This document shows, one piece after another, positions 1 to 11,466 of a stretch of DNA of 64,000 nucleotides. A program made the position numbers and the translations under genes. The notes beneath the pieces are model-generated. The model saw only the letters and a program-made list of their open reading frames with translations, made no database searches and was not told the DNA's origin. The number at the start of each line of letters is the position of its first letter. Positions within the stretch are counted from its first letter, which is position 1. This DNA is from Stenopsyche tienmushanensis (Eukaryota > Arthropoda > Insecta > Trichoptera > Stenopsychidae). Location: NCBI GenBank assembly GCA_008973525.1, contig WACJ01000520.1, positions 1,302,001 to 1,366,000 on the forward strand. The letters run 5' to 3'.

Positions 1-879
1 GCCGTTCAATTTTTACCATTTCGACATAAATACCCAAATAACATACATCAGAGATAATATTGAACTTCAATATTCGGAAATGCAGCCATATTAGTTTTTG
101 TATTGAATCAATTCGTGACCTATTTACGAATATATGCAATCTAAATTATATTCCTGTGGATTTGAATATATTTTTAAATTATACCATAAATAAATATTGT
201 ATGATTTATATAGGGCAAGATTATCGAGAGTCGCTCGCGAGATATCGGTAGTTCTTGGAAACATTTCAAATTGCTACCAAAAAAAATATTTTCCAGAAAC
301 TCATCTTCAAAAATTATATAAAATGGCATAAATATTCAACATTAGAGACAAAATAATAAATTAAAATTGTAAAATTGATCATCTTCTTCGTCTCAAGAGG
401 CCAAATCGGTTATAAGACGTGGACATTCTCCATAGGATGTTCACTAGGGATAATAGATTTTTACGTGGTTATTACAAATCAGTAATTAATAAGTAGCCCT
501 GCCCAATTTAACGCCATGGACGACATTTTTATAATTATAATTAATTAAAATTCACGATATTGCAGCTTAAGTGGCTAATTGCCTCAGTATTTAGTATAGT
601 TTTCGTTAGTTAGATTCGTTATTTGGTTGATTAATTTTTAGTATCTCAGTTTTCTAATTAAAATATTCAAATTATATAGAAAATATTTTTAAATAATTAC
701 ACATTCTTCTCACTGAATATATTTTACGAATCCACATTTTAAATCTCTTTTTTATAAACCAACAACATATGAATTTTAAATACTACCATCTTATTGTTAT
801 TGGCCTCCAGGATAAACGTATGCTTCAATAAAAGCCCTTATAAATAGTAAAAATATATATTCAGACATCTTTCTCTTCT
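1..879. other. AT-rich unique sequence, no gene seen
   Basis: Only chance ORFs of 63 residues or less occur here. I see no terminal inverted repeats, no coding similarity and no similarity to the families recurring elsewhere in the window. Confidence 0.6.
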
Positions 880-968
880 TGCGCGTGCATGGCTTTATTT
901 GGTGATGCAAAACATGTGGGGAGTCGTCGGATAGCCTTGACTGCGGGAAGATGTCCTTCCCGCAGGCT
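880..968 (+). repeat. S repeat, copy 1 (palindrome 941-965)
   Basis: Carries the S-family signature: a 'cttgcgcgtgca' box, a 'gtcgtcggatagccttga' box, and then the palindromic core (CTGCGGGAAG, short centre, CTTCCCGCAG) at 941-965. Only about 90 bp are kept. The core runs directly into the R1 gag fragment that begins at 970, so this copy is a chimera. The same boxes recur in the copies near 14.8, 15.2, 26.3, 29.5, 33.5, 34.3, 47.5 and 53.3 kb. Confidence 0.6.
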
Positions 969-969
969 G

Positions 970-1465
970 ATCCGGGACCGAGTGGAGGTACGACGTTGCT
1001 TCCGCTGTCTCGGCTATGGTCACTTGGAGGCGACCTGCAAAGAAGAAGACAGGAGCAAGATGTGCGCAAAGTGCTGAATAGTCGGCCACAAATCTTCAGA
1101 GTGCAGCACATCTGAAGCCCGATGCAAACCCTGCAAGGACGGGGGGAAAAACGACTGGCACCGATGCGGGAGTGCACAGTGCAGTAACTTCAACGAAGTC
1201 ATCAAGAAGCAGAGGGGTCATAAGGCCACTCTACTTGAGTAGAAGAGGCCCTTTTTGGCGGACAAGAAAAACGAAAGGAGGGCTAAGAGCCTGAGCGTCA
1301 CGCACTAGCATCATGTATGGCGACCAGCAGTGCAATGACGGTGGAGGTCATGGGAGGGGTTTAGTCAGTATAAATCTGACACTACTCGCGAAGGGTGTCT
1401 TGAGCTTGTGAGCCCATCCAAGGAATACCGTAGGTGCGAAGATTTCTCTCCCGCAAGAAAAAATG
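970..1465 (+). pseudogene. R1-clade non-LTR gag (ORF1) C-terminal fragment with zinc knuckles, joined to 3'UTR
   Basis: The frame starting at 970 encodes the nucleic-acid-binding tail of an R1-type ORF1 protein. The first zinc knuckle, CFRCLGYGHLEATC, fits C-x2-C-x4-H-x4-C. A second, CAKC..GHKSSEC, has the same spacing but is broken by an in-frame TGA at 1075-1077. A third Cys-rich run (RCKPCKDGG...C) follows. The frame ends at a TAG at 1240-1242. In intact elements this protein packages the RNA. After the gag tail, a GGGAGGGG-type 3'UTR box near 1353 and a closing pyrimidine box near 1445 match the other R1 3' ends in the window. ORF2 is therefore missing, and the copy is internally deleted. 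The call rests on knuckle spacing and the UTR match. Non-functional. Confidence 0.75.
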
Positions 1466-1662
1466 CTCTACGAAGAAGTCCAATTTTCGGACTGAATGAA
1501 TGAGTTAAACTGAAAACCAAAGGAATTACTACGCGAGGTCACTACCACCACGAATTCAATCTCAGTTTGATGGGGGTTGCAGTAAATGACAGACTGTAAG
1601 GACTCCCTTTTCCACATAGCACTCATATTGGTTTCAATCATTTGTAATATCTAGCCACTGCA

Positions 1663-2262
1663 GTGAAAGACTCTATCTTGCTTTACGGTGTACCGATCTT
1701 GGTAGAAATGGCACAGAAAGGCCGAAACAGATATATAACAGAAAACGGAAAGAATAAGGGCAATTCGGATAATATAAATAATAAAATTCTAGCAGGCATA
1801 TTTCTCATGGACATCTTTGCAATGGAAAGAAAGTGCAGATATAAGAAAAACACAAGAAAAGAAGAAGCACTGGAAGAGTCCATCTAACAATGGCAGGATC
1901 GCTGGAACACCAGAACTAAGAGGAGGTGAACATACCAATTGATTGCGGAGTATATCGTGTTTAAATCTGAAGTGTGGGCAAATGATTATGAATATGATGC
2001 GAGAATTAGCGATAAAAATATAAGAATATGAGAATAGGAGAAATATAAGAACCTTAATTATTTTGCTTATGAGGTCTTCCAAGAAAAAAAAAAGTAGAAC
2101 GAACTAGAAGAGTGAACACCCTCATGAAGTAATTCAGAAGCAGATTCCAAGGAGGTTGGTAGAGGAAAAAAGGGTGGAAGTTTTAGTGGGTAGGAATCCC
2201 ACACTACCATGGTTTTTAATCATGGTGTCTTAATGAAGATTTCCCCCTCCAAAGCAAAAAAG
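1663..2262 (+). pseudogene. R1-clade ORF2 C-terminal fragment with 3'UTR
   Basis: The frame begins KDSILLYGVPILVEMAQKG, the segment after the RT palm in R1-type ORF2 proteins (compare SIVLYGAPVWAEIIQKG in the minus-strand copy near 34.1 kb and LLYGAPIW in the copy at 43.6 kb). The 'AGIFLMDIFAMERK' motif follows. The frame then breaks down into QWQDRWNTRTKRR, equivalent to the W..R..GRWTHRLIP region. The RT catalytic motifs and endonuclease are absent. The 3'UTR at about 2171-2251 contains 'tttagtgggtaggaatccc' followed by a small CCATG...CATGG hairpin and a pyrimidine-rich close. It is a 5'-truncated dead copy, less than 200 bp downstream of the gag fragment in the same orientation; the two could be remnants of one element. 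Confidence 0.7.
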
Positions 2263-4004
2263 TACCTAGCCACGAGAAACCGAGCTGTGTCGCCTTTCGC
2301 TCAGAGTCCTCCTATTTTTCTATAATCTGCAGTTCCACAATCCATTTTACGGGTGCGCAAAACAGGGTGAGCTGCGTATCCAACTACACAGGCGTAGGAT
2401 TGTTCCTCTCCTCCTTTGGGTTTTATGGGTGGGCATTGTAGAGTGGAACGCTCACCTTCTTACCTTCTTATCTCCATCTTACCGCTTGGGTTTACCACGG
2501 TCCGAAAGAAGAACAAACCCCCGTGCGAGTTGTTGCCATTCTATTGCCTTCTTTCTTGATTTAAAAAACATGTTATATATTCGCTTTAAACGTTCCCACG
2601 GATGCCCAAACGATATATAAGGATATTATGCAATAATGGATTTAAATTGAATTACATTAACATATCATTGGACTATATTTCGACCCATGTTTAAAAATGT
2701 ATTTAGGACCAACACACATAAATTAAACGAGTGCAGCACAACGCCAGAGGGCAAACCACAGTTCTACTTCCTTCCTATTCCACAAGCTTTGCTGCATGTC
2801 ATTATTTCAACACCGTTATATAAATCAGTGGTTGCAAATAATTTCTGCTTGTGTTCATGCGTTTTAAAATGCGGATGCGAACAGCATTGCAGAATGCGGG
2901 GTGGAACTATAACGTCAACTTGACAATCTAACACCATACCTGTTTCGCCACAATTTATGCAACATTGTATGCATACATGGAGCTTAAACCCTTCAATGGT
3001 TATTCTGACCAAACACCAGAAGTGTATCTTGCAAGGCGAATCGATCATGTAACGACGCATTGTTCGGCGGCCGTGATGTTCGAAAATTTAGCACTCGTTG
3101 CCCACAATGCATTCTTCGAATTCATCAGATATTTATAATTAGACGCCATCTTCATTATCACAAGTCACACCGCCATTATTGTAGGTGGAAAGGCTCGTAT
3201 TTAATCCTTTCCAATTAGATCGGGTCGAAGATAGTTGGTTTTTATGCCTTCGATTAAAAAATGATATAGAGCCGACGCGAGCCGCTCGCACTCCTCCTTT
3301 TTTTCACCATGGCGATCAAAGGATTTACAAGTCATGGTGGTGTTAAACGATGGCTATCGCGCTTATGCCGCGTCCGTTTGTGTTATTATGACTCAATAAA
3401 TTACGAATAAATAGACTTGTATCAATTTCAACTATTGTATTGATACTTGTGAATATTGCTTATCGTCAGTGAAAATATTTATGGCCTGCCTCTAAACAGG
3501 ATGCCCTCTTTCATTGTCATTGTTGCTATTCACGGTGACATTTCTTGGAAATTCTGTGTTAGGGCCGTTGTACAAAAAGTCGGCTCTTGTCGGAAGAAGC
3601 GGGCTGTGCTCTTAGATTTCGATGATATAATTATGAAGTTTGTTTTGATGCTGCACGACAGAGCCAGGAATTCAGAATTTAATTTGACTGAATTGCCTGC
3701 TCTTATCGAAAAAGCCTTAATAAATATTTTGCCCTATAATTGTCAATCTATATATTGTTTTATTTAAGGATTTTTAATTAATTGTTTAAAAGATATTTTT
3801 TCTGGAATGAAAACCGGAACGGAACCTATTCGAAAATATACGTCGTAGCCAAAAGAAAATTTATCATTCTTATGTAAAATCTTATTAATTGTCCTGTTGA
3901 ATCAATACTTCAAATAATATTGTTGTGAACCAAAATTCCAGCTCGCAATTTTATGACATTATTATGTATATTTTTTTTAGATTATTTCTTCCTATATATT
4001 TGCT
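2263..4004. other. Unique sequence, no gene recognised
   Basis: Mixed AT-rich sequence. The box 'ggtccgaaagaagaac' near 2500 recurs, on the opposite strand, beside S copy 5 near 29.43 kb, so a small S-associated remnant may lie at 2440-2530. The 103-residue frame at 3456-3767 shows no recognisable domain and is probably chance. Confidence 0.5.
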
Positions 4005-4297
4005 ATGTACCCAAACTGGAACTATTGGTGATTTATTGCTTCAGGTCACGTGTAGCGCGAGCCAAAGAGCTGGAATCCAAAAGCATATGCACACTCTCCC
4101 CGTTCCCGCAGTCAAAACTTCATTTCACCATACAAATATGCGCCAACATAGTGCATCCATATAATATTTTTACTATGCCTATGTTATTCCCGCAAATGTA
4201 AACAATAAGTTAAAAAAAGTTTTATTGCAATCGAATGAACGGTATTGTAGCGCATTAAATACGAACAAACAAATATTGATTTTTAAATATTAAAAGA
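4005..4297 (-). mobile_element. Helitron-like non-autonomous fragment, copy H1
   Basis: Read on the minus strand it begins TCTTTTAATATTTAAAAATC, then '...aatgcgctacaataccgttcattcgattgcaataaaact', the same 5' module as in H2 (36.4 kb) and H4 (62.8 kb). The 3' part shares 'ggatgcac.atgttggcgcatatt' and 'gcgctacacgtg.cctgaagcaataaa.cac' with H3 (42.5 kb). A TC start with an AT-rich leader suits a Helitron. The CTAG 3' end is not found in this copy, which appears truncated. No Rep/helicase coding is present. Confidence 0.5.
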
Positions 4298-4471
4298 TTG
4301 GTCGTTCACATAGTAACTCTAATGTTCTATGTATTTTTTATATATTTCTATAAATGAATTGTAAATTCACAATCCCTATGCAAAAAATTATATATGAATA
4401 ATACATCAACTAACCAATCATCAATAATTAAAGAGAGTAAAATTCGACAATATTGTTCATATGGAATGCTT

Positions 4472-4560
4472 ATTAACTCTTTACACTCGAGAGGTGACTC
4501 TCACTCACCATATGCTTTGATGCAGCAAATATAGAAGTGACTCTCGCTCACCACTGAAAG
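4472..4560 (+). repeat. Solo TTAA-type (piggyBac-like) terminus with direct repeats
   Basis: Starts TTAACTCTTTACACTCGAG, the form shared by many TTAA-bounded ends in the window. Behind it are two near-identical 16-bp direct repeats, gtgactctcactcacc at 4494-4509 and gtgactctcgctcacc at 4537-4552. Subterminal repeats of this kind are usual in piggyBac-like ends. No matching right end was found. Confidence 0.35.
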
Positions 4561-5544
4561 AAAGACTACTAAGTTTTTGATCCCTTTAAGCATTGAACAA
4601 AAATTAGGAAGGATTGTAAAGTGTTTTCAAAGAAACAAAACCGGCAAAAAACATCAAACCACATATTATTGTAATACTTTTCCCGAAAAGCCGAGTATGC
4701 ATCTTGGTAATTGTTTTATGAAATATCACACACAAAAAAATTAGATAGACTAATACATAAGAAATTATATTCATAAAGATGTCTATCAACATTGGAGGCG
4801 GATTACAGATACTAGTTTTTAAAATAAGTTTACTCTATAATCCATCAAAAATGTCAAATTATGTTCGTTCATATCAACAGTAACACAATTCTGATTACTT
4901 TCATTCTAAATTATTCTTCCTGCATATGTAAATAACTAAAATGCTCTTGAAGAGAAATAAAAAGTAAACTTTAAGTTTCGGTCTAGAGGGGAGTAACTTC
5001 TTTCCACTCCTTTTTGAGCTGTTTTAGTTCGTCATTGAAGTCTCGCAGTTGGATCATCATCTTCATCCTTATCCGCCTTATGACCGTTCCAGCAATTGAA
5101 TGAATCTTTACAAGCATTGCGATGAACATTATCGACATTAATATATTCCATTGTATAAATCGATACAAATATTTCTTCTTCTACGACAATGATCCTAATA
5201 ATAATATAATAAAAAATATTTTTTTAATTCATATACATATTCCATATACATATATTGTAATTTAGATCAATCATGTTGTTGTTGAAAAACATTTTTATGC
5301 CTTAGCGCATGTTTTTATTATAATGTCGAAATTCACATTAAAAAATATACTAACCTTTGAAATACCGTGCGCATAGAACTGTGCGTTTCATCATTTCAAA
5401 TTTATACACACAAAAAACCACTTTAAGCTTTATATTTATTCAAACGAATTTATTTGATATGTTGTATACAGATGTTACCAATATGTAACTAAAATATTAT
5501 TAAAAAAAAAATTAAATCAAAATGTACGAAACTCCATTTCAAAT
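4561..5544. other. AT-rich unique sequence, no gene seen
   Basis: Only chance frames of 62 residues or less. No repeat family of this window was recognised here. Confidence 0.55.
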
Positions 5545-5800
5545 ATGGTTTTAACGCGTCGTTGATGAGTAATCGCGCATATGCGCGTTTGAACTCAAGT
5601 AACAAAGAAAGATCATTATCGCACATTAAGTGCGGAGATTAGTGAATCGGAGACAGAGACGGGTGCGTCATCTATCATGGGCCCAACAATATCAACAGTG
5701 TTGAGGTTCATTTATTGATATACAAGCTTTATTCACGCTGCGATGTCCTGAGAGAAAAATGGATTTATGCGGACGATAAGTGGTGGACATAAAATATAAA
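5545..5800 (+). repeat. Dispersed repeat with copies near 23.9 and 56.1 kb
   Basis: The box 'gttgatgagtaatcgcgcat' near 5563 is found in reverse near 23.91 kb. The stretch at 5734-5792 (acgctgcgatgtcctga..., atggattt.tgcgga.gataa) recurs at about 56.10-56.16 kb. The palindromic centre is GCGCATATGCGC. Superfamily unknown. Confidence 0.45.
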
Positions 5801-7293
5801 GTTTTTCTCAATAAATATTTTTATATTTCATATATATACTCTATGCAAAATTTCATTTGGGTTTTTGGCTTTAAATAGTTATGAACGTTTTTATGTCAGT
5901 AATAACGAAATGCTGTTTCATCCTGCAGAGTTCATAGTGCAAGCTCAAACTACTATCCACATTTGTGACATATACTTTACGGGGTAGTTACGCGTTATGG
6001 TCGTATGGCCAACTCTAAAGGCCAATTGAGCTGAAATTTTCACTAAATTTTTATACACCCATAACATAACATTTGACGACAATGATCTGATAAATTGCTC
6101 TCGCCTGCCAATGTTTATTTAATAAAATTAAAGCATTATTCAGGGATAATGGGGGGAATGAAAGCATCGGAAAGGCATTTATGTGGCGTGAAAGTTTTGA
6201 GTGGCTCTCTGGGGTGTTCGTTAAATTTGCGAGAGTGTAATTTTCGCAGATAGTTAAGTGTGATAGTTGGGTAATAACAAACCGAATATGATGATCCATT
6301 TATCCATGGTTGTTACCATGGGGTGGCGGTGCCAAATGAGGCATCCAGACGCCTCTAAAAGGACGTCGGCCGGCAAAGTTTCTGTTGACTGTGGCCAAAG
6401 CTCTGCCGCCATTGCCCCCCAACTCCTGCACGTGACTTCCGGCCGGTTTAGTTAACCGGAAACGACGGCGGCGAGTGTTGCCGCCTCAATTACCCAACTT
6501 ACAACTCTTTACCGACAGTCTTCATCTTTGGGGTGACCATCATGCCCATTTCACGTTTGGACGTGATAAATGCTGAAATAATTTTCACATGAGCGATTTT
6601 CATTTGATCTCAAACCTTGCCAAATGTATTTAACAACGACGTAACATTTAAATCAGATGATCATAAATATCCATCTGAATTATATTTATAAACTATCAAC
6701 CCAAAATAATATATTTCCAGTCGAAATTATGGTCGACGGAGGCAAAGCTCGTTCACCCCTTGGCTGTAAAATTAGCAGAGCAGGAAGGTTCTTCAAGGAG
6801 ATGGGATTAATTTCGAAAAACGTGCTGTTCGCCTTAAACAAGCTCGAGGAGGCTAGCTTCTTTCCCTTTTTCTGTTTGTCTTTTGATGGCACTGTGCTCT
6901 GGACCAAATTCAATTAAAACACTTAGTTGGTTATGACTACCAGAGCGGAAGACTTGACATCCGTAAAATATTCGCCTACAAGTGTGACATTGTAGCGACA
7001 CTGCAGTAGAATTTAGTCGAATGTTTTATTGCATTTCTTCAGCCGTTGCTCATTTGGAAAGTAATCTAACCTAACATCAAGCGAAGAACTGGAGCAGACA
7101 TAAGATGTAACAATATGAGAAAATTTTCCTTGTGAGCACACTCCACCGCTCAAGTGTTAAGCTTCTAAAAGAATGTGCAATATTTAAATTAAGCGCTCAA
7201 AAGAGTAGCTAAAATAACATCAAAACTTCCATTAAATATTGAAATATTTCTTTAGAAAAATCATACGGTGATTTTTCCCTTGTCTTTTACAAA
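5801..7293. other. Unique sequence with a GC-richer island (6290-6530)
   Basis: No gene recognised. The island at 6290-6530 is clearly richer in G+C and CpG than its surroundings and contains short mirrored motifs (ggccgg / ccggcc, accatgg). The overlapping frames there (62 and 82 residues) have no domain. It might be a regulatory or CpG-rich element, but that is inference from composition only. Confidence 0.45.
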
Positions 7294-7823
7294 GCGTGGC
7301 AGGGAAACTTCCTTATTTGAAATGCGCATCACAAAGCAAAAATTATTCTAAAATAAATTTAATGGCACTCATTTGAAAAAAAAATCTTAACGTTTGTTTA
7401 TAATGTAAGTTTATTAAGTATTATGTAGTGGAAGAGGTAATAGAATGCATTCGTCTTAGAGGCGTACTTTTCAAGCGACCGTTTAATCATGAGACCGATT
7501 TAGTCCCGTGGGATGATTATTTGTAGAGCTATCTGTAATCCCTATTTTACATCGACCATCTAAAGACTTTGGCTTAGCTGAATAATAATATTCAAGTTAT
7601 TTTCGTCAACGATATGCTGGAAAGAGTGGAGAAAAACTTCAAAATTCGACTCTCATCTCAATGCATTGACCAGAACGAAAGTCATTTTAATGATATAATT
7701 TTTAAAATATAATAAATAAAAACTTTAATTATAATTCTATAACATACAATAAAAAATAAATAGATATAATTTATAATGTTTGAGCTATTTATTTTTAAAA
7801 TAAGGTAGTATTCCTGCTGCACC
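7294..7823. mobile_element. TIR-MITE, copy 1 (CAGGGAAACTTCC ends)
   Basis: The left end 'gcagggaaacttccttattt' near 7300 mirrors the right end near 7798-7823, whose reverse complement reads ggtgcagcaggaatactacc then ttatttt. The same inverted ends bound a second, shorter element at 20.89-21.13 kb, so the two define a family of non-autonomous inverted-repeat elements. No coding and no clear target duplication. Superfamily not assigned. Confidence 0.55.
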
Positions 7824-8111
7824 TGTATATATATTTTTAATTTAGAATAGGACTTTTACAGATTCAGGAAGTCAAACTTAACACAGCTAAAAATATTGTT
7901 ACTTCAGATCTTTTAAATTTAAACCAGATTTTTGTTGATAAATTTCCAAGACTTAACCTGTTCATTAATTTATCATTTGGTTCAAATCCAACTATGTCAA
8001 ATTGATCTGTTTCAGTTCAGTTTACAATGCGATTAATACTATAATATTTGTTCGACGATGAAAAGATAGATGATATATTATAATTTTGTTAATTTACACG
8101 AATTGTTTATA

Positions 8112-8744
8112 TTAACACATTCCCGACGGGTTACACATATGTGCGTCTTTTGGGTACCATCGCTAGATGCGGGAGACGCACCTGTGCGTCTTAGTCATTA
8201 TACACTACACTCGGGTCTCGTATTTGAAATATAATTTTTACCGCCAAATTAGGTAAATATTGTTGGATATGTTTTTCAAGTTGTTATATTAACCTTTCCC
8301 TACCGGTGATGTATTTACTACACCTCGACTCTAATAATAGGAATATCGATATGAAATATAATAGATACGGGGTTCAAAATTTTTGTATTCCTCCGTAATA
8401 TAATTACGAATCATGTCAAATTATTAAAATATATAAGTATTCATCTGCAGCGACGGAAATAAATAAGAATTTTGCGAGTTTTAGTCTGTGTCTCAGCAGA
8501 TAGTTTTAATATTTCTTCGGGTATATTTTAAAATAATATTTGAAATTTTTAGTGATTTACTTATCTATTTTTGAATTGTATTTTTATTTTTTCTTAAATA
8601 AACAAATTTTTTCGCCTCCAAATTATTTTTATATTAAACGACTTATCAGTAATTTTTGATCAAATTTATCAAAGTAATTTCTTAAACTATTAAAAATCTC
8701 GAAAGACAATGCCATTATAAACGATTCCCGACGGGAATGTGTTA
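8112..8744. mobile_element. piggyBac-like TTAA MITE, copy 1
   Basis: Left end TTAACACATTCCCGACGGG at 8112. The right end at about 8726-8744 is its inverted copy with one internal change, and the final TTAA has decayed to TTAG. The ends include the self-complementary CCCGACGGG/CCCGTCGGG. A second palindromic box, 'gggagacgcacctgtgcgtc', follows inside. No transposase frame. TTAA specificity suggests piggyBac, but no protein confirms it. A related copy lies at 56.2 kb. A separate repeat (U1) occupies the interior. Confidence 0.6.
8243..8580 (+). repeat. U repeat, copy 1
   Basis: Nearly identical to 55321-55785 over 'taggtaaatattgttggata', 'cctttccctaccggtgatgt' and 'actctaataatagg.atatcg', through to 'tttgcgagttttagtc'. 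It lies inside the piggyBac-like element. The 55 kb copy lacks those ends, so U probably existed independently or was carried by a related element. It contains an internal TTAACCTTTCCC terminus-like box. Non-coding. Confidence 0.65.
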
Positions 8745-10059
8745 GGGGTACCAAGAATTTATCCATTATTTTCATCGTCGATTATGGACTTGTCACAATA
8801 ATTTAAGCATTACCAGTCTGTTTTAATCATTTTAAACTCCTATTATCCGATTTAAATTTTATACGTCACCATTGACGTATGTTTTTGGTTGAAAATTCAT
8901 CGTAAATGTGGTTTATAGTTTCAATGGCCTTGCTTGCATTTCGGCTTTCATCATAAAAAATAGCATAAAATGTCTGATGGGTTCATCGTCAGTCTGGATA
9001 TTGGAGTTTCACCCTTAACATTATTAAAATAGTTAATTCACAAAAAATACACCTAAGCTGTATCTCCATAAAACATGATCAAAAGAGATGTTTGGGCTGT
9101 CGAAATATAGCCACAATCCGAATTTACCTAACAACCCAAATGTATCCATAATTTAAATTTCTTCTCAAAAACCGAAATTATTTGACTCTATTGATTGCTG
9201 CATGCATTATTTCTAAATGATCACAAGTTTTAATTGGCACTTAAACGTTTTCGTACGCTTGCCGATTTGCTGCCAAATTTATATAGATCATTCAAAATTA
9301 ATTCGATCATTTCGTCGACAGGGGTGGCTCACTTAAATATTGGATCAGCTCATGCTCAGCCGTGTTATATTTACGAACGATGCGAGCTGTTTATTTTACG
9401 CGTAAACTTTTCCATTTTTGGGCCGAGAAAAGTTTCGGGATATTGCCGGGTGTGCTGGCTTAAATATTAAAGTATTTGCCGATTGAGAAATTTTAATTAA
9501 GAAGCGAAGAATGTAACACTCGCCCCCGTACTGTAAACAAGAGGGTTGCCTCCCTAATTGACCGGACGGAAGGAAACAAAAAGTTTCTCGGCTAATTTTC
9601 ATTTCCCCTACTTGAGGCAGAATCGCCTCTTTGAGCTTCAAACGGACAATATACAACTTTGTGCTGTGTAGAGCCTCGGAGTCTATCAAATTTATGGCTT
9701 TCTCATTTTGCAACCATAATTTTCACTTTTGGGGAAGATTTAGGAGGGGCCGCCGAAATTCTTCAAAGAAAGTTTCGAATCAAACGTAATTAATCTGCTT
9801 TTGAATCATAATAATAAGATAACAGTCTTACACATATATCCATCTACATTTAAATAATATATTTTCATCCCCTTTAAGGTATCATTCAATTATGCGTAGT
9901 ATTTCTTTTTGAGATTTTTTGTTCGAAAAATGTGCAAGATTGAGATTTTCTCGAGAAATTATCAATTTTTATGTATACAAATTTAATTTTTATAGTCCAA
10001 GAATGAACTTTCTATACTAACACTTCCTTTTCTCTCCGAGCAAAGATAACCTATCTGTA
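8745..10059. other. Unique sequence, no gene seen
   Basis: Overlapping frames on both strands at 9234-9713 (up to 105 residues) show no domain and are read as chance. Nothing else recognised. Confidence 0.5.
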
Positions 10060-11035
10060 TTCCAATCTCACCCCGACTGCAGTCCCTCACCATTTCCGTA
10101 GATACTGCAACATAGACGAGCCCTTATCAACTAAGATGGAGGATACGGATATCGTAAAAGTCTTGCGCTCATCAGGCATCCATGCTGCAGCAGAAGCTCT
10201 TTATATTGCCATTGTTGAAGCCGCCGAACAAAGGTTGGGCAGATCTACTGGAGTGAAAATGGCGGACCCTGGTGGAATCACGAACTGATGGTCGAAAGAA
10301 TACGAAATCCCAGAACCAACAGAATAGCCATAGACATGAGAGAGTCCATGGAGTATATATTAGATTCTCTGCCGCTCCATGACAATCCCTTAAAAGATAC
10401 GTCATCACACAGAACTATCAGATTGGAAGCAGAAACGAAGCTAAACATTGCACAACAGCAGCCTCCCTGTCCTTGCAGGGATCATGCCACTAGACCTAAA
10501 GGTGCAAATAAAGGCAGTGAGGTACCTTAAAAAACACGTAGAAAAATTGGTAACTCCACTCTATCAGCTGAGGAAGCAGATAGAATTCTCACGGATCCTA
10601 TTGCCACCAAAATGTGGGCAATAAGCAATTGACGATTGGGAACGCAGTTGGTCTGAGTCGCCTGACGGTGGCCACATGCGGAATATCTTTGGCTCAGTCT
10701 CATCTCGTCTCAAGCTAAAATGGGTTGACCTCGATCACTGGACTTCCCAGTTCCTTACGGGGCACGGCCGTTTTGCGGAATACCTGGCCAAAATGAAACT
10801 AAAAGATAGTTCGGACGGCGTGTGCGGGGATCCTTTCATGGACGCGGATCATGTTCTGTGGTCGTGTTTGGGCATGTCGGCCGAGAGAGAGGCTCTCTCA
10901 TGCCGAATCAGTGGTCCTTTTTATGGACCTCTTGGCCACAGGGACTTGGTGGCCAGACCCGTTGCCTTTGCGGCGTTCAAGGTCTTTTGTCATAGTTTCG
11001 GAGCCAAATGCGCCTTGAACGGATACTATTTTTAG
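10060..11035 (+). pseudogene. Non-LTR retrotransposon ORF2 relic lacking its RT core
   Basis: Around 10240-10330 one frame reads QIYWSENGGPWWNHELMVER, the Trp-rich motif just after the endonuclease domain in R1/I-type ORF2 proteins. An open frame continues to 10530. Another frame near 10490 then jumps to 'PLDLKVQIKAVRYLK', normally found after the RT domain, so the RT palm is deleted. A last frame, 10676-11035, reads DHWTSQFLTGHGRFAEYLAK followed by CGDPFMDADHVLWSC, the C-terminal Cys/His region. At least two frameshifts are needed to join the parts. The relic stops abruptly at 11035 against a DDE transposase relic. Intact proteins nick and reverse-transcribe at target DNA; this one cannot. 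Confidence 0.7.
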
Positions 11036-11466
11036 TATCATCGATCCGTAATTCTTCCAAAACGAAACTGGTATTGTCATGAGCGTCAAGGGCAACTTTT
11101 TGTAGCCTAACACGGATGATATGAATATCGACGATATCTAGTTCCAACAGGACGGCGCTAAGTGCTACACAAAGCTTGTCACGATGAATATTCTGCACGA
11201 GCAATTTGAGGGCATGGATATTGTGCGATTTAATTCCTTTAGGCCTTTATCTTTTGTATAAATCGCAAATAATTGATACTCTCAAATTCAGCATAATGAA
11301 CGTCATCTAACAAACTCAAACAAAGTTACAACAGATATTTGAACAATATTATATTTCATATTTAATGCCATAAAATATTTTTTCAAATATAAAAAAAATC
11401 AATTTGATATCTTATATATGACATGATTTATTTACATTTAAAGCTTGAGCGTTCTTATTGAAATAC
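11036..11466 (+). pseudogene. Q-family IS630-Tc1-mariner DDE transposase relic, copy Q1
   Basis: The start at 11036 resembles the start of Q4 (63.2 kb): 'atcatcg.tcc' then 'ttccaaaacgaaac', fitting the G-x-YFF-x-N region before the second catalytic Asp. QQDGAKCYT follows, with the Asp codon at 11151-11153, then VTMNILHEQFEGMDI, the usual neighbourhood of that Asp in DDE_3 transposases. The frame stops at 11259-11261, before the third acidic residue. Beyond it lie 'atttgaacaatattatattt', 'atgccataaaatat' and 'ttgagcgttcttattgaaat', which form the shared 3' end of this family. A stop codon also precedes QQDGA. Dead copy. Confidence 0.65.

Noticed and set aside
3456..3767. 103-residue plus-strand open frame
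   Set aside because: No recognisable domain and no supporting context.
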